This document shows, piece after piece, positions 1-8,475 of a DNA stretch of 64,000 bases. Numbering within the stretch: the stretch's first letter is position 1; the number at the start of each line of letters is the position of its first letter. Source of the DNA: Thalassotalea fonticola (GTDB taxonomy: Bacteria > Pseudomonadota > Gammaproteobacteria > Enterobacterales > Alteromonadaceae); contig NZ_CP136600.1 in the NCBI RefSeq assembly GCF_032911225.1, forward strand, positions 4,712,001 to 4,776,000, written 5' to 3'. The translations under genes were made by a program, and so were the position numbers. The notes under the pieces are model-generated. The model did not search any database. It worked only from the letters and a program-made list of their open reading frames with translations, and was not told where the DNA came from.

Positions 1-2
1 TT

Positions 3-65
3 GTTAAAGGCCTTTACTTAGGTTACGACGGCTTTAATAAAGCTATAGACTCCAACTCTATATAA
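3..65 (+). CDS. C-terminal tail of an upstream gene (partial)
   Basis: The reading frame is open from the window edge to a TAA at 63-65, giving 20 residues that contain GLYLGYDGFNKA. A stop 25 bases before the glycosyltransferase start fits an upstream gene of the same operon. The tail is too short to name; a surface-polysaccharide gene is a guess from the neighbour only. Confidence 0.5.
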   Translation, partial: VKGLYLGYDGFNKAIDSNSI

Positions 66-90
66 ATTTTCAGACAAACTAGAGCTATAA

Positions 91-852
91 ATGCAAAAAA
101 CACCTACAGTCTCCATAATCATGGCTACCTATAATTCCTCTGGCTATCTAATGGATACAATAAACTCTATTCTTGAACAATCATATACCGATTGGGAACT
201 ATTAATCACTGATGATTGTTCAAATGATGGCACCTATAGAATGCTAAGTGCTTTAACTGCAGAGCACGAAAATATTCATGTTTGGCAGAATAAAAAAAAT
301 AGTGGCGCAGCAATTTCTCGAAATAATTCAATTGTTAATGCTAAGGGGCGATATATCGCTTTTTTAGATTCGGATGATATTTGGCATAATAAAAAACTTG
401 AATTGCATTTACAGTATATGCAACAACATCAAGCAGGCTTGTCATTTACCAGTTATGAACTTATTGATGAAAACTCTGCTCCGTTACAAAAAATTGTTGA
501 TAAACAAGATTTAGGCTGGGTTGATTATCAAAATTTGCTGAAGAAAAAAGCAACGTTTGGTTGCTCTACCGTTATTGTTGATACAAATTTAACGGGTGAC
601 TTTCAAATGCCGTTATTACGTACAGGGCAAGATTATGCTACTTGGTTAATGCTAATTAAGCGAGTCGATAAAGCATTGCATTTTCCACAAACACTAACAA
701 GTTACCGAATAACACCCGGGTCAATTTCGCGAAATAAATTTAAAAAAGCTAAGCGACAATGGCAAATTTATCGTCAGCAAGAACACTTGAATCTTTATAA
801 TGCACTGATTAATTTCCTGTTTTACGCTTACCGGGCAGTATTTCGTAGATAG
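91..852 (+). CDS. Family 2 glycosyltransferase
   Basis: This 253-aa protein has the GT-A fold signature of family 2 glycosyltransferases. The N-terminal strand SIIMATYNS binds the nucleotide, DDCSNDGT lies near residues 41-48, and the metal-binding FLDSDDIW lies near residues 91-98. Such enzymes move a sugar from a nucleotide donor to a surface glycan at the cytoplasmic face of the membrane. No strong transmembrane helix is seen, though the extreme C-terminus (INFLFYAYRAVF) is hydrophobic and could touch the membrane. Its place before galE and pgi fits O-antigen, capsule or LPS-core synthesis. The acceptor and the sugar cannot be read from sequence. The ribosome binding site is weak, so translation may depend on the preceding gene. 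Confidence 0.9.
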   Translation: MQKTPTVSIIMATYNSSGYLMDTINSILEQSYTDWELLITDDCSNDGTYRMLSALTAEHENIHVWQNKKNSGAAISRNNSIVNAKGRYIAFLDSDDIWHNKKLELHLQYMQQHQAGLSFTSYELIDENSAPLQKIVDKQDLGWVDYQNLLKKKATFGCSTVIVDTNLTGDFQMPLLRTGQDYATWLMLIKRVDKALHFPQTLTSYRITPGSISRNKFKKAKRQWQIYRQQEHLNLYNALINFLFYAYRAVFRR

Positions 853-913
853 AAACAAAAATACCTATTATAATCTTTAGAGTTAAAAATGTTTTTTTAA
901 AGAGATTAAAATC

Positions 914-1870
914 ATGCATTACGATGTATTTAATGGCGATGCCGATGGTATTTTAGCCTTGCTGCAATTACGTTTAGCAGAGCCAAAAGAAACAGCTCTT
1001 ATTACCGGTGTTAAAAGAGATATTTCATTAGTTAAGCAGGTTGATGTTGGACAGGCAACTAGTGTAACTGTGCTTGATGTATCAATGGAAAAAAATACAG
1101 GTGCACTATCAGAACTTCTAGCAAATGATATTCCTGTTTTTTATGTTGATCACCATCGTACAGGTGACATTCCAGAATCTCCTTTATTAACTTCATTAGT
1201 TAATACTTCTCCAGATGTTTGTACTAGTTTATTAGTAAATGATTACTTAAAGGGTAAACATCATCTATGGGCCATTGCTGCGGCATACGGTGATAACCTT
1301 AAAAAGGTTGCAGCACGCCATTGTGTTTTGAATGGTGTTGGCAGCCAATTATCTACTCAATTAGAAGCTTTAGGGACCTATGTAAATTATAACGGCTATG
1401 GTCGCACTACCGATGATTTGCATTACCACCCTGCTGATTTATATCAAAAGCTTTTAGCTTATGAACATCCAGAAAATCTGTTTTCTAATAAATCATCACT
1501 TTTTTATGACTTGGAATCTGCCTATGAGCAAGATATGAATATGGCTCAAACTGCTGAGGTATTGTTTGATAATAATATTTGTAAAGTGGTTTGTCTTGAT
1601 GATGCGCCATGGTCTCGCCGAGTAAGTGGTGTATTTGGCAATGAGCTTGCAAACCAATCGCCAGATAAAGCTCATGGCGTGTTAACTCGAAATTTAGATC
1701 ATAGCTATACTGTTAGTGTGCGCGCCCCTTTAAATAACAAACAAGGGGCTGATGAGGTGTGTATTCGGTTTCCTACTGGTGGTGGTCGTGCAGGCGCTGC
1801 TGGTATTAATGCATTGCCAGAAGAGCAGATTGAGACATTCATTTCTGTGTTACAGAATTATTATGATTAG
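914..1870 (+). CDS. DHH family phosphoesterase
   Basis: This 318-aa protein opens with FNGDADGI (Asp9 and Asp11), has a further Asp in VLDVSM (Asp55) and carries the family-defining VDHHRTGD (Asp79-His80-His81). These are the metal ligands of the DHH superfamily, which includes RecJ, exopolyphosphatases and nanoRNase/cyclic-dinucleotide phosphodiesterases. The C-terminal GGGRAGAAGIN near residues 290-300 resembles the glycine-rich DHHA1 substrate-binding motif. A phosphodiester or phosphoanhydride hydrolase in the cytoplasm is therefore expected, but the substrate is unknown. It lies 61 bases after the glycosyltransferase and 72 bases before galE, on the same strand, so it may be co-transcribed with them. 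Confidence 0.85.
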   Translation: MHYDVFNGDADGILALLQLRLAEPKETALITGVKRDISLVKQVDVGQATSVTVLDVSMEKNTGALSELLANDIPVFYVDHHRTGDIPESPLLTSLVNTSPDVCTSLLVNDYLKGKHHLWAIAAAYGDNLKKVAARHCVLNGVGSQLSTQLEALGTYVNYNGYGRTTDDLHYHPADLYQKLLAYEHPENLFSNKSSLFYDLESAYEQDMNMAQTAEVLFDNNICKVVCLDDAPWSRRVSGVFGNELANQSPDKAHGVLTRNLDHSYTVSVRAPLNNKQGADEVCIRFPTGGGRAGAAGINALPEEQIETFISVLQNYYD

Positions 1871-1942
1871 AGCCTGAAGCAAGTTCAGGAAATAATATAG
1901 TGTTGTTGACCTCGATGATGCTTATTTTTATATGGAATTATT

Positions 1943-2953
1943 ATGAGTTTATTAATTACCGGTGGGTCCGGTTATATTGGCAGCCATACGGTTGTTGAGT
2001 TATTTTCAGTAGGACAAAAAGTTGTAGTTGTTGACAACCTCTCAAACTCTTCAACAAAGTCGTTAGATCGTGTTGAGCGAATCACAGGAATCAAGCCTGC
2101 CTTTGTTGAAGCTGATGTTTGTGATAAAGATGCTATGCGCAAAATTTTTATCGAGCATGAGATTAGTGCGGTCATTCATTTTGCCGGTTTAAAAGCCGTT
2201 GGTGAATCTACTCAAATACCATTAAGTTATTATCACAATAACGTATCTGGAACCGTGGCTTTATTAGAAGTAATGGCCGAGTTTAATGTTAAGAAACTAG
2301 TCTTTAGCTCATCGGCTACTGTGTATGGTGAAAACAATGTATCACCTTTAGTTGAAACCATGCCTACGTCAGCAACAAATCCTTATGGGCAAACTAAGTT
2401 AATGGTTGAGAACATTTTGTTCGATTTAGCCAAAAGTGATCCTGATTGGTCAATAATATCTCTTCGATACTTTAACCCTATTGGCGCGCATAAATCAGGC
2501 CTAATTGGTGAAAACCCAAATGGAATTCCGAATAACCTTTTACCATTTGTGTCGCAAGTGGCAGTAGGGCGCTTAAAAGAACTAAATGTATTTGGTAATG
2601 ATTATGACACTGTCGATGGTACGGGAGTTCGTGATTATATTCATGTGGTTGATTTAGCTGTTGCTCACGTAAAAGCAGTAGACGCTTTGAGCAAGCTTCC
2701 AGGTTGTACTGCAATTAATATTGGTACTGGTAACGGTACCTCGGTTTTACAGATTGTTGATAAGTTTAAAGAAGTCAGTGGTGTCGATATTCCGTTTAAT
2801 ATCAGCCCGCGTCGCCCAGGCGATATTGCTACAGTATTTGCAGAGGCTAAATTGGCTAATGAGTTACTTGATTGGCAAGCAGAACGTGGTCTGGACGATA
2901 TGATAAGTGATACTTGGCGTTGGCAGTCTAATAACCCTGATGGTTTTGATTAG
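1943..2953 (+). CDS. galE: UDP-glucose 4-epimerase GalE
   Basis: This 336-aa short-chain dehydrogenase-type epimerase interconverts UDP-glucose and UDP-galactose using bound NAD. The GGSGYIG motif at residues 7-13 binds NAD. The catalytic set is Ser123/Ser124 (FSSSATVYG) with Tyr148 and Lys152 (YGQTK). RYFNPIGAH and RDYIHVVDLA are typical of GalE. The length matches the 338-aa E. coli enzyme. No other Leloir genes are present, so its likely role here is to supply UDP-Gal (or UDP-GalNAc) for surface glycans with the upstream glycosyltransferase. Confidence 0.95.
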   Translation: MSLLITGGSGYIGSHTVVELFSVGQKVVVVDNLSNSSTKSLDRVERITGIKPAFVEADVCDKDAMRKIFIEHEISAVIHFAGLKAVGESTQIPLSYYHNNVSGTVALLEVMAEFNVKKLVFSSSATVYGENNVSPLVETMPTSATNPYGQTKLMVENILFDLAKSDPDWSIISLRYFNPIGAHKSGLIGENPNGIPNNLLPFVSQVAVGRLKELNVFGNDYDTVDGTGVRDYIHVVDLAVAHVKAVDALSKLPGCTAINIGTGNGTSVLQIVDKFKEVSGVDIPFNISPRRPGDIATVFAEAKLANELLDWQAERGLDDMISDTWRWQSNNPDGFD

Positions 2954-3018
2954 TATCCATTGCACCCTATACTTTGTTTTTAGATAGACCACTATTTAAA
3001 AGTGGAATGATACTTATA

Positions 3019-3043
3019 GCTGGCTCATTATCAGCCTTTTTTT
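3019..3043 (+). terminator. Possible terminator after galE
   Basis: A short GC stem (GCTG/CAGC or GGCT/AGCC) is followed by seven T residues. The stem is only 4 bp, so this is a weak candidate between galE and pgi. Confidence 0.4.
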
Positions 3044-3097
3044 ATACAATATTTACGCAGTTTTAAAATCAGTACTTTCAACACCTAAGGAACGTGT

Positions 3098-4741
3098 GTG
3101 TTTACAGCGAATCAAATAAACTCTAACTATGTTGTCCAATTAAATGACATAGCCAAGCACTTTCAACAAAATTCTATTTGTAGTTTATTTAAACAAAGTT
3201 CAAATCGATTTGAACAATACTCATTAAGCGCTTGTAATATTTTTTTGGATTACTCCAAACAAAATGTAGATGAAGATGTTATAAAGTCATTGGTTTCTTG
3301 GGCTGATGATATAAAGTTAAACGATGCAATTGCTGATATGTTCAGTGGTGAAAAGATAAATCATACTGAAGGTCGCGCTGTTCTTCATAGTATTTTACGT
3401 GCGCCCGCCGATAAGCAAAGCTCAGTTTTGGGTGAGCAAGTCGCTAATGAAATTGCGGGCGCTAACCAGAAAATGCGAGAGTTATGTTCAAAGCTTCATA
3501 AAGGTGAATACTTAGGCTGTACCGGTAAGGCTATTACTGATGTTGTCGCTATAGGTATTGGGGGCTCATATTATGGCGCTAAAGTAGCGCAAGAATCTTT
3601 AAAGCCATTTCATCAACAAAAAGTAAAAGTACATTATTTGGCAAATATAGATGGCAGTGCCGTTGCAGAAAAATTGGCGGTTTTAAATCCAGAAACAACG
3701 CTCATTATTGTCATTTCAAAAACATTTTCTACCCAAGAAACATTATTAAACGCACAAAGTGCTAAAAGCTGGTTGACGAGTTACCTAACTAATTATGATA
3801 TTGCAAACCACTTTGTCGCGGTTAGCTCTAATATTAGTAAAGCCAAAGAGTTTGGCATCAAAGAAAGTAATATTTTACCAATGTGGGATTGGGTAGGTGG
3901 TCGTTTCTCTTTATGGTCTGCGGTTGGTTTACCGTTAGCGATTGCTATAGGTTATGAAAATTTTGAGCAAATGCGTGCTGGTGCTTATCAAATGGACGAG
4001 CATTTTCAGCAAGCCCTCTTTTCTGAAAACATGCCGGTATTAATGGCGTTAATAGGTATATGGAATTCAAGTTTTTTGGGTTATAACTCGTTGGGTATTT
4101 TACCTTATGATCATTCGTTACGTGCCTTTCCTGGTTATTTACAGCAAGTAGATATGGAAAGTAATGGTAAGCGTGTTAATCATAATGGTGGTGAGGTTGA
4201 ATTAACCACCGCACCCATTGTTTTTGGTCAAGAAGGGACCAATGGTCAACATGCTTTTATGCAGTTAATGCATCAGAGTAATGAAATAGTACCCGCTGAT
4301 TTTATTGTTTCTCTTACATCAAACAGTGATTATCACCACCATCACACTATGCTAGTAGCTAATTGCTTTGCGCAAAGTGAAGCGCTGATGGTAGGTAAAA
4401 CCTTGGTACAAGCTAAAGTTGAATTAACTAATCAGGGGTTATCTGCTGATGACGTTGACAGATTAGCACCGCATAAGGTCATGCCCGGTAACTCACCTTC
4501 AAATACTATCGTCTTTGAACACCTAACACCGAAAGTATTAGGTGCATTTTTAGCTTTGTATGAGCATAAAATTTTTGTGCAAGGCGTTATGTGGCAACTT
4601 AACTCATTTGACCAATGGGGCGTAGAGCTTGGTAAAGAGTTAGGTACATCGATATTGGCGGTAATGGGAGGTGAGAGTAATGATGCTTTATCTACTTCAA
4701 CGCAAGGGCTAATTTCTAAGTATTTGGATAAGCGTAAATAG
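3098..4741 (+). CDS. pgi: Glucose-6-phosphate isomerase
   Basis: This 547-aa protein matches the usual length of Pgi, which interconverts glucose-6-phosphate and fructose-6-phosphate in glycolysis and gluconeogenesis. The two classic signatures are visible: WDWVGGRFSLWSAVG near residue 265, and WGVELGKELG near residue 509. IGIGGSYYGAK is the sugar-phosphate binding glycine loop. The start is GTG, chosen because AAGG lies 7 bases upstream and because the protein aligns with the family from there. It has its own terminator and lies 144 bases after galE. Together with galE it links central hexose phosphates to nucleotide sugars. Confidence 0.96.
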   Translation: MFTANQINSNYVVQLNDIAKHFQQNSICSLFKQSSNRFEQYSLSACNIFLDYSKQNVDEDVIKSLVSWADDIKLNDAIADMFSGEKINHTEGRAVLHSILRAPADKQSSVLGEQVANEIAGANQKMRELCSKLHKGEYLGCTGKAITDVVAIGIGGSYYGAKVAQESLKPFHQQKVKVHYLANIDGSAVAEKLAVLNPETTLIIVISKTFSTQETLLNAQSAKSWLTSYLTNYDIANHFVAVSSNISKAKEFGIKESNILPMWDWVGGRFSLWSAVGLPLAIAIGYENFEQMRAGAYQMDEHFQQALFSENMPVLMALIGIWNSSFLGYNSLGILPYDHSLRAFPGYLQQVDMESNGKRVNHNGGEVELTTAPIVFGQEGTNGQHAFMQLMHQSNEIVPADFIVSLTSNSDYHHHHTMLVANCFAQSEALMVGKTLVQAKVELTNQGLSADDVDRLAPHKVMPGNSPSNTIVFEHLTPKVLGAFLALYEHKIFVQGVMWQLNSFDQWGVELGKELGTSILAVMGGESNDALSTSTQGLISKYLDKRK

Positions 4742-4773
4742 ATTCTGGATGTTTCTATAATGACAGGACGAAT

Positions 4774-4809
4774 GCCATTCAAAATGGCCTTGTTTTTGTT
4801 TTTGTTTTT
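4774..4809 (+). terminator. Rho-independent terminator of pgi
   Basis: GCCATT-CAA-AATGGC forms a 6-bp stem with a tight loop, followed by a T-rich stretch (CTTGTTTTTGTTTTTG). It lies 32 bases after the pgi stop and just before the convergent EAL gene. Confidence 0.75.
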
Positions 4810-4827
4810 ATGTTGAAAAAAGCAATC

Positions 4828-5511
4828 TTATGCGAATGATAAATCTAGGTCGAATTTACTTTTGGGCTTAGACTTTATGACTTCAGGTTTATCAATAAAG
4901 AAGCCTTGGAAATAGTCAAAGCCCAAGTTTAGAGCTTGTTTGTATTCTTGTTGATTTTCAACTTTTTCAGCCAGTAGTTCGATGTGTGGAAATTCAACAA
5001 GATGTTCAATTAATTGAATTATTTCTTCAGTTGTACTTTGCCTGAAATCTACTTTTATGATTTTTATGAAAGGAAAGAAGTCATGCCATTGTTGGTGGTG
5101 AACAAAATCATCTAGGGCTATGCAGTAGCCTTTTTCATGCAAATATTGGCAAATTTTCAATAATTCAGGGCAAGGTTGTTCCGTTTCCAGTATTTCAATA
5201 ATGACGTGTTCAATGTCAAATTGCTGTGGATAGCCTTTTTGTAATGTTTCTAGCGTGAAATTGATAAAAGCTGGTTTTTGCTTGGTAATGGTTTTGCTTT
5301 GCCGACTTTCAAGCGTGGTTTGAATCAACTTCACCGTCGCTAAGTCAGCATCAATATCAGGGAATACATTAATTAAGCTGTCTCTGAATAGTAATTCGTA
5401 AGCAAAAATTTTATTGTTTTTATCAACAATAGATTGTCTGGCAGCAAAACCTTGTATTGCCTCATACCTTTCTTGATTTTCTTTTATTGATAATGTTTTA
5501 TTAATTTGCAT
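4828..5511 (-). CDS. EAL-domain protein of the EAL-HDOD type, lacking HDOD
   Basis: The protein contains one EAL domain. AYELLFRD replaces the canonical EAL motif, followed by INFTLETL, IIEILETE, ALDDFV, IIKVDF, LLAEKVE and YFQGFF. Most metal and substrate positions of c-di-GMP phosphodiesterases are kept, but the loop-6 GTGYSS after DDF is replaced by VHHQQW. This pattern is that of YuxH/CdgJ-like proteins, which normally continue into an HDOD domain of about 200 residues. Here the gene stops about 15 residues after KPEVIKS, where the HDOD linker would begin. The ATG at 5511 is preferred; a TTG at 5547 would add 12 residues. The role is probably c-di-GMP signalling, perhaps binding rather than hydrolysis. 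Confidence 0.8.
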   Translation of the reverse strand: MQINKTLSIKENQERYEAIQGFAARQSIVDKNNKIFAYELLFRDSLINVFPDIDADLATVKLIQTTLESRQSKTITKQKPAFINFTLETLQKGYPQQFDIEHVIIEILETEQPCPELLKICQYLHEKGYCIALDDFVHHQQWHDFFPFIKIIKVDFRQSTTEEIIQLIEHLVEFPHIELLAEKVENQQEYKQALNLGFDYFQGFFIDKPEVIKSKPKSKFDLDLSFA

Positions 5512-5547
5512 TTGAAGCCAAAAAATCTTATTTAGGATCGATTCCAA

Positions 5548-5863
5548 GTTTCATCAAATGATGAAACCTAATTAATACGTTAACACATAGAAAGGAAATA
5601 AATAGTTAAATTTTATTACCTAAGTTGAGCTCAGCCTTGCCGTTGTTGCCTTCATAAAAATATCAAATAGTATTATTCTAATTAAAACAGATTGTTAATA
5701 AAAAATAATACGTAAAAAATAGTAATTAAACCTCAATTAGATTTATCATATGAGTTATTTATTTTTCTTAACTGTATATAAAATTAATTCAATAGGGTTT
5801 AACTTGATAAATTTTGTCATGGTATATACTTAATTAAGCATTTTTATTACTTAGGAGTCTAAC
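5548..5863. other. AT-rich divergent intergenic region
   Basis: This 316-base spacer separates the leftward EAL gene from rightward putP. It is very AT-rich and holds no convincing ORF. TTGATA at 5804-5809 and TATACT at 5825-5830 could be a promoter for putP, but the spacer is only 15 bases, so this is weak. AGGAG at 5853-5857 is the putP ribosome binding site. Confidence 0.4.
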
Positions 5864-7351
5864 TTGGCCATTGGTACTATATTTTCATTAGCAGTTTATT
5901 TTATCGTAATGATCGCAATAGGTTTATATGCATTCAAAAAATCTACAGATGATGTATCTGGCTATATGTTGGGCGGACGAAGTTTAAGTCCTTCAGTGAC
6001 GGCTTTATCTGCCGGAGCTTCAGATATGAGTGGTTGGATCTTGATGGGCTTACCGGGGGCTATGTATATCACCGGTTTAAGCAGTATGTGGATAGCCGTA
6101 GGCTTGGTCATTGGTGCCTACGCAAACTATAGAATTGTAGCGCCGCGTTTACGTACCTATACAGAGCTTGCTAATGATTCTATTACGTTGCCTGATTTTT
6201 TTGAAAATCGCTTTAAAGATGATAAGCGCTTTCTTCGTATAGTATCTTCAATCGTCATTATTATATTTTTTACCTTGTACACTTCATCCGGAATTGTTGC
6301 TGGCGGTAAATTGTTTGAAAGTTCATTTGGTTTAAATTATGAGATAGGGCTCTATGTAACTGCTGGTGTTGTTGTTTGCTATACCATGTTTGGTGGGTTT
6401 TTAGCGGTGAGTTTAACTGACTTTGTGCAGGGCTGTATCATGTTTATTGCCTTGATCTTAGTGCCCGTTGTGGTGATATTTAACGTTGGCGGTTTAGCTG
6501 AAGTACAGCAAAGTATCGAAAGTATAAACCCTGATTTATTTAATATGTTCAGTGGCGTTAGTACTATTGCGATAATATCGGCAATGGCTTGGGGGCTTGG
6601 TTATTTTGGCCAACCGCATATTATTGTTAGGTTTATGGCAATACGATCTGTTGAAGATCTGCCCGTGGCGCGCCGTATCGGCATGAATTGGATGATAGTG
6701 TCTATTTGTGGTGCTATGGCAACAGGGTTCGCTGGTATCGCTTATGTTGCCAAAACGGGTACACCGTTGAGCGATCCTGAAACAATCTTTATTCTATTAT
6801 CACAAGTTTTATTTCATCCTTTAATTGCCGGTTTTCTTTTGGCTGCAATTCTTGCGGCAATTATGAGTACTATCTCATCACAATTGTTAGTGACATCAAG
6901 TTCATTAACGGGTGATATTTATAAAACCTTTTTAAACAAGGATGCCAGTGAAAAACAGCTTGTTATGATTGGAAGACTTTCGGTGTTGCTTGTAGCTATT
7001 ATTGCCGTGTTCTTGGCTTATGATAGGAATAGCACTATTTTAAGTTTGGTAAGTAATGCATGGGCTGGTTTTGGCGCTGCATTCGGCCCGCTTGTTATTC
7101 TTAGTTTGTACTGGAAACGTATGAATAAACAAGGAGCACTTGCCGGAATGTTAGTTGGTGCTTTTACTGTGCTATTTTGGATTTATGCACCAATTACAAT
7201 GAATGGTCAAAACTTAAGTGCTTGGATTTATGAAATTGTTCCTGGATTTATACTTTCAACTGTCGCTATTGTGGTGGTCAGTAACATGACAGAACAGCCT
7301 GATGATGAAATTCAGGGGGCCTTTGCTAAGGTTGAAGCTATTCATAACTGA
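5864..7351 (+). CDS. putP: Sodium/proline symporter PutP
   Basis: This 495-aa integral membrane protein has about 13 hydrophobic segments, as in the sodium:solute symporter family. It imports proline with Na+ across the inner membrane. GGRSLSPSVTALSAGASDMSGW near residues 37-58 is the PutP Na+/proline-binding region. GWGLGYFGQPHI and the serine-rich SSQLLVTSSSLTGD near residues 335-349 are also characteristic. The length is close to E. coli PutP (502 aa). The start is TTG with AGGAG 6 bases upstream; translation from it gives the expected N-terminus. Proline as substrate is inferred from overall similarity. No putA is adjacent. Confidence 0.92.
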   Translation: MAIGTIFSLAVYFIVMIAIGLYAFKKSTDDVSGYMLGGRSLSPSVTALSAGASDMSGWILMGLPGAMYITGLSSMWIAVGLVIGAYANYRIVAPRLRTYTELANDSITLPDFFENRFKDDKRFLRIVSSIVIIIFFTLYTSSGIVAGGKLFESSFGLNYEIGLYVTAGVVVCYTMFGGFLAVSLTDFVQGCIMFIALILVPVVVIFNVGGLAEVQQSIESINPDLFNMFSGVSTIAIISAMAWGLGYFGQPHIIVRFMAIRSVEDLPVARRIGMNWMIVSICGAMATGFAGIAYVAKTGTPLSDPETIFILLSQVLFHPLIAGFLLAAILAAIMSTISSQLLVTSSSLTGDIYKTFLNKDASEKQLVMIGRLSVLLVAIIAVFLAYDRNSTILSLVSNAWAGFGAAFGPLVILSLYWKRMNKQGALAGMLVGAFTVLFWIYAPITMNGQNLSAWIYEIVPGFILSTVAIVVVSNMTEQPDDEIQGAFAKVEAIHN

Positions 7352-7385
7352 TTATTGAATAAAAGAGGCTACGCCTTAACGCGCG

Positions 7386-7669
7386 AATTAAATCACGCTA
7401 ACCAAACTTTTCTGGCATTGTCGCACTCCCAGCCGTCATTGCCGCGAAGGCTGTAACCCATAGTAGTTTGGAGACCCGAACGAGCCGAGTATGACGTTTT
7501 AATTCACCGCTATTACGTGAATTTAATCACGCTAACCAAATTTTTTGGCATTGTCGCACTCCCTGCCGTCATTGCCGCGAAGGCGATAATCCATAGTTGT
7601 TTGGAGACCCGAACAAGCCGAGTATAACGTTTTAATTCACCGCTATTACGTGAATTTAATTACGCTAAC
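7386..7669. repeat. 134-bp tandem intergenic repeat (two copies plus a fragment)
   Basis: Two direct copies of a unit of about 134 bp lie at about 7386-7519 and 7520-7652, followed by the first 18 or so bases of a third. Copies differ at roughly ten positions. Each holds CCGTCATTGCCGCGAAGG, resembling the dispersed GTCATTCCCGCGAAGGCGGG-type elements of marine gammaproteobacteria, and TTTGGAGACCCGAAC. At the junctions TTAATTCAC and GTGAATTTAA form an imperfect hairpin. No ORF is credible here. The repeat fills most of the 410-base gap between putP and the DUF3379 gene. Confidence 0.85.
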
Positions 7670-7689
7670 TAGGATGAGCACTTCCATGT

Positions 7690-7714
7690 AAAAAAAGGCC
7701 TGCAGTGCAGGCCT
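7690..7714 (-). terminator. Terminator of the ECF sigma/DUF3379 operon
   Basis: GGCCTGCA-G-TGCAGGCC forms an 8-bp GC-rich stem. Read leftward it is followed by a run of seven T residues. It lies 48 bases past the stop of the DUF3379 gene. A second small hairpin (TATGAC/GTCATA) lies at 7721-7736. Confidence 0.85.
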
Positions 7715-7761
7715 TGAGGGTATGACTGGGGTCATACGTACGAGTCTAAATTTATTTTAAC

Positions 7762-8475
7762 TTAAATTGACCATTCTATGGTCTGATCAATTTTTTGCTG
7801 CCATTGTTGCAATGGCTCGTTCTTGTTACCCATTATAATTACATCACCTTGTTGGTACTGATGGGTAATACCTGTAACCGAACCATCACTAAATTGGTCG
7901 GTAAATTTTAAGTGAGTAGATTTAGGTACAAGAAACACTGTGACATTATCAAATTTACCTTCAAACACCATATGGATGCTATCCATGCCGTCAAAGTAAC
8001 AATCATCGATTGAGATTAACTTGCCTAACTTTTCCTTAAAGCCAACGTTTAAATCAGAAACATCATCATTGAAACTAGCCAAGCTGTATTGTGCATTGCC
8101 TTGTTTGGCGAAGTTATCTGCTTCATGGTGATAATGCGCTAATGAATAATCAGCAACATTAGAATAAGCTGGGCTAGAGTTGATAAAGCTTACGCCAATG
8201 CCTACCGCGAAAGCAACAGAAGCCGCCATCGCCAGATGCACTCTAGATTTCTTCTTAGTTTGCTGATGAGAGTGCAAACTTTGACGTAAAATAAGTTGCT
8301 CGGCTAAATTCTCCGGCACTTCAACATTTAATGCTTTAGCAATGTGTGAATCTAAAGTTTTTAAATCATCAGCAAAATCTTTTCGCTTTTTGTCACTCGC
8401 AGTGGCATCGATTATATCTTGATCTTGGCTATTTGGATCTGAATATAGTCTTCGTCTGAATTCTAAATCATCCAT
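7762..8475 (-). CDS. DUF3379 membrane protein, putative anti-sigma factor
   Basis: The 237-aa product begins MDDLEFRRRLYSDPN, typical of the DUF3379 family. It has a cytoplasmic N-terminal part of about 78 residues, one transmembrane helix near residues 80-98 (LAMAASVAFAVGIGVSF), and an outer C-terminal domain. The ATG at 8475 overlaps the sigma-factor stop in ATGGATGA and has AAGGGG upstream. A longer start at 8508 would overlap the sigma gene by 41 bases and is less likely. Position right after an ECF sigma gene and the topology suggest an anti-sigma role. No HxxxCxxC zinc motif of classical ZAS anti-sigma factors is visible, so this role is inferred from context. Confidence 0.85.
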   Translation of the reverse strand: MDDLEFRRRLYSDPNSQDQDIIDATASDKKRKDFADDLKTLDSHIAKALNVEVPENLAEQLILRQSLHSHQQTKKKSRVHLAMAASVAFAVGIGVSFINSSPAYSNVADYSLAHYHHEADNFAKQGNAQYSLASFNDDVSDLNVGFKEKLGKLISIDDCYFDGMDSIHMVFEGKFDNVTVFLVPKSTHLKFTDQFSDGSVTGITHQYQQGDVIIMGNKNEPLQQWQQKIDQTIEWSI

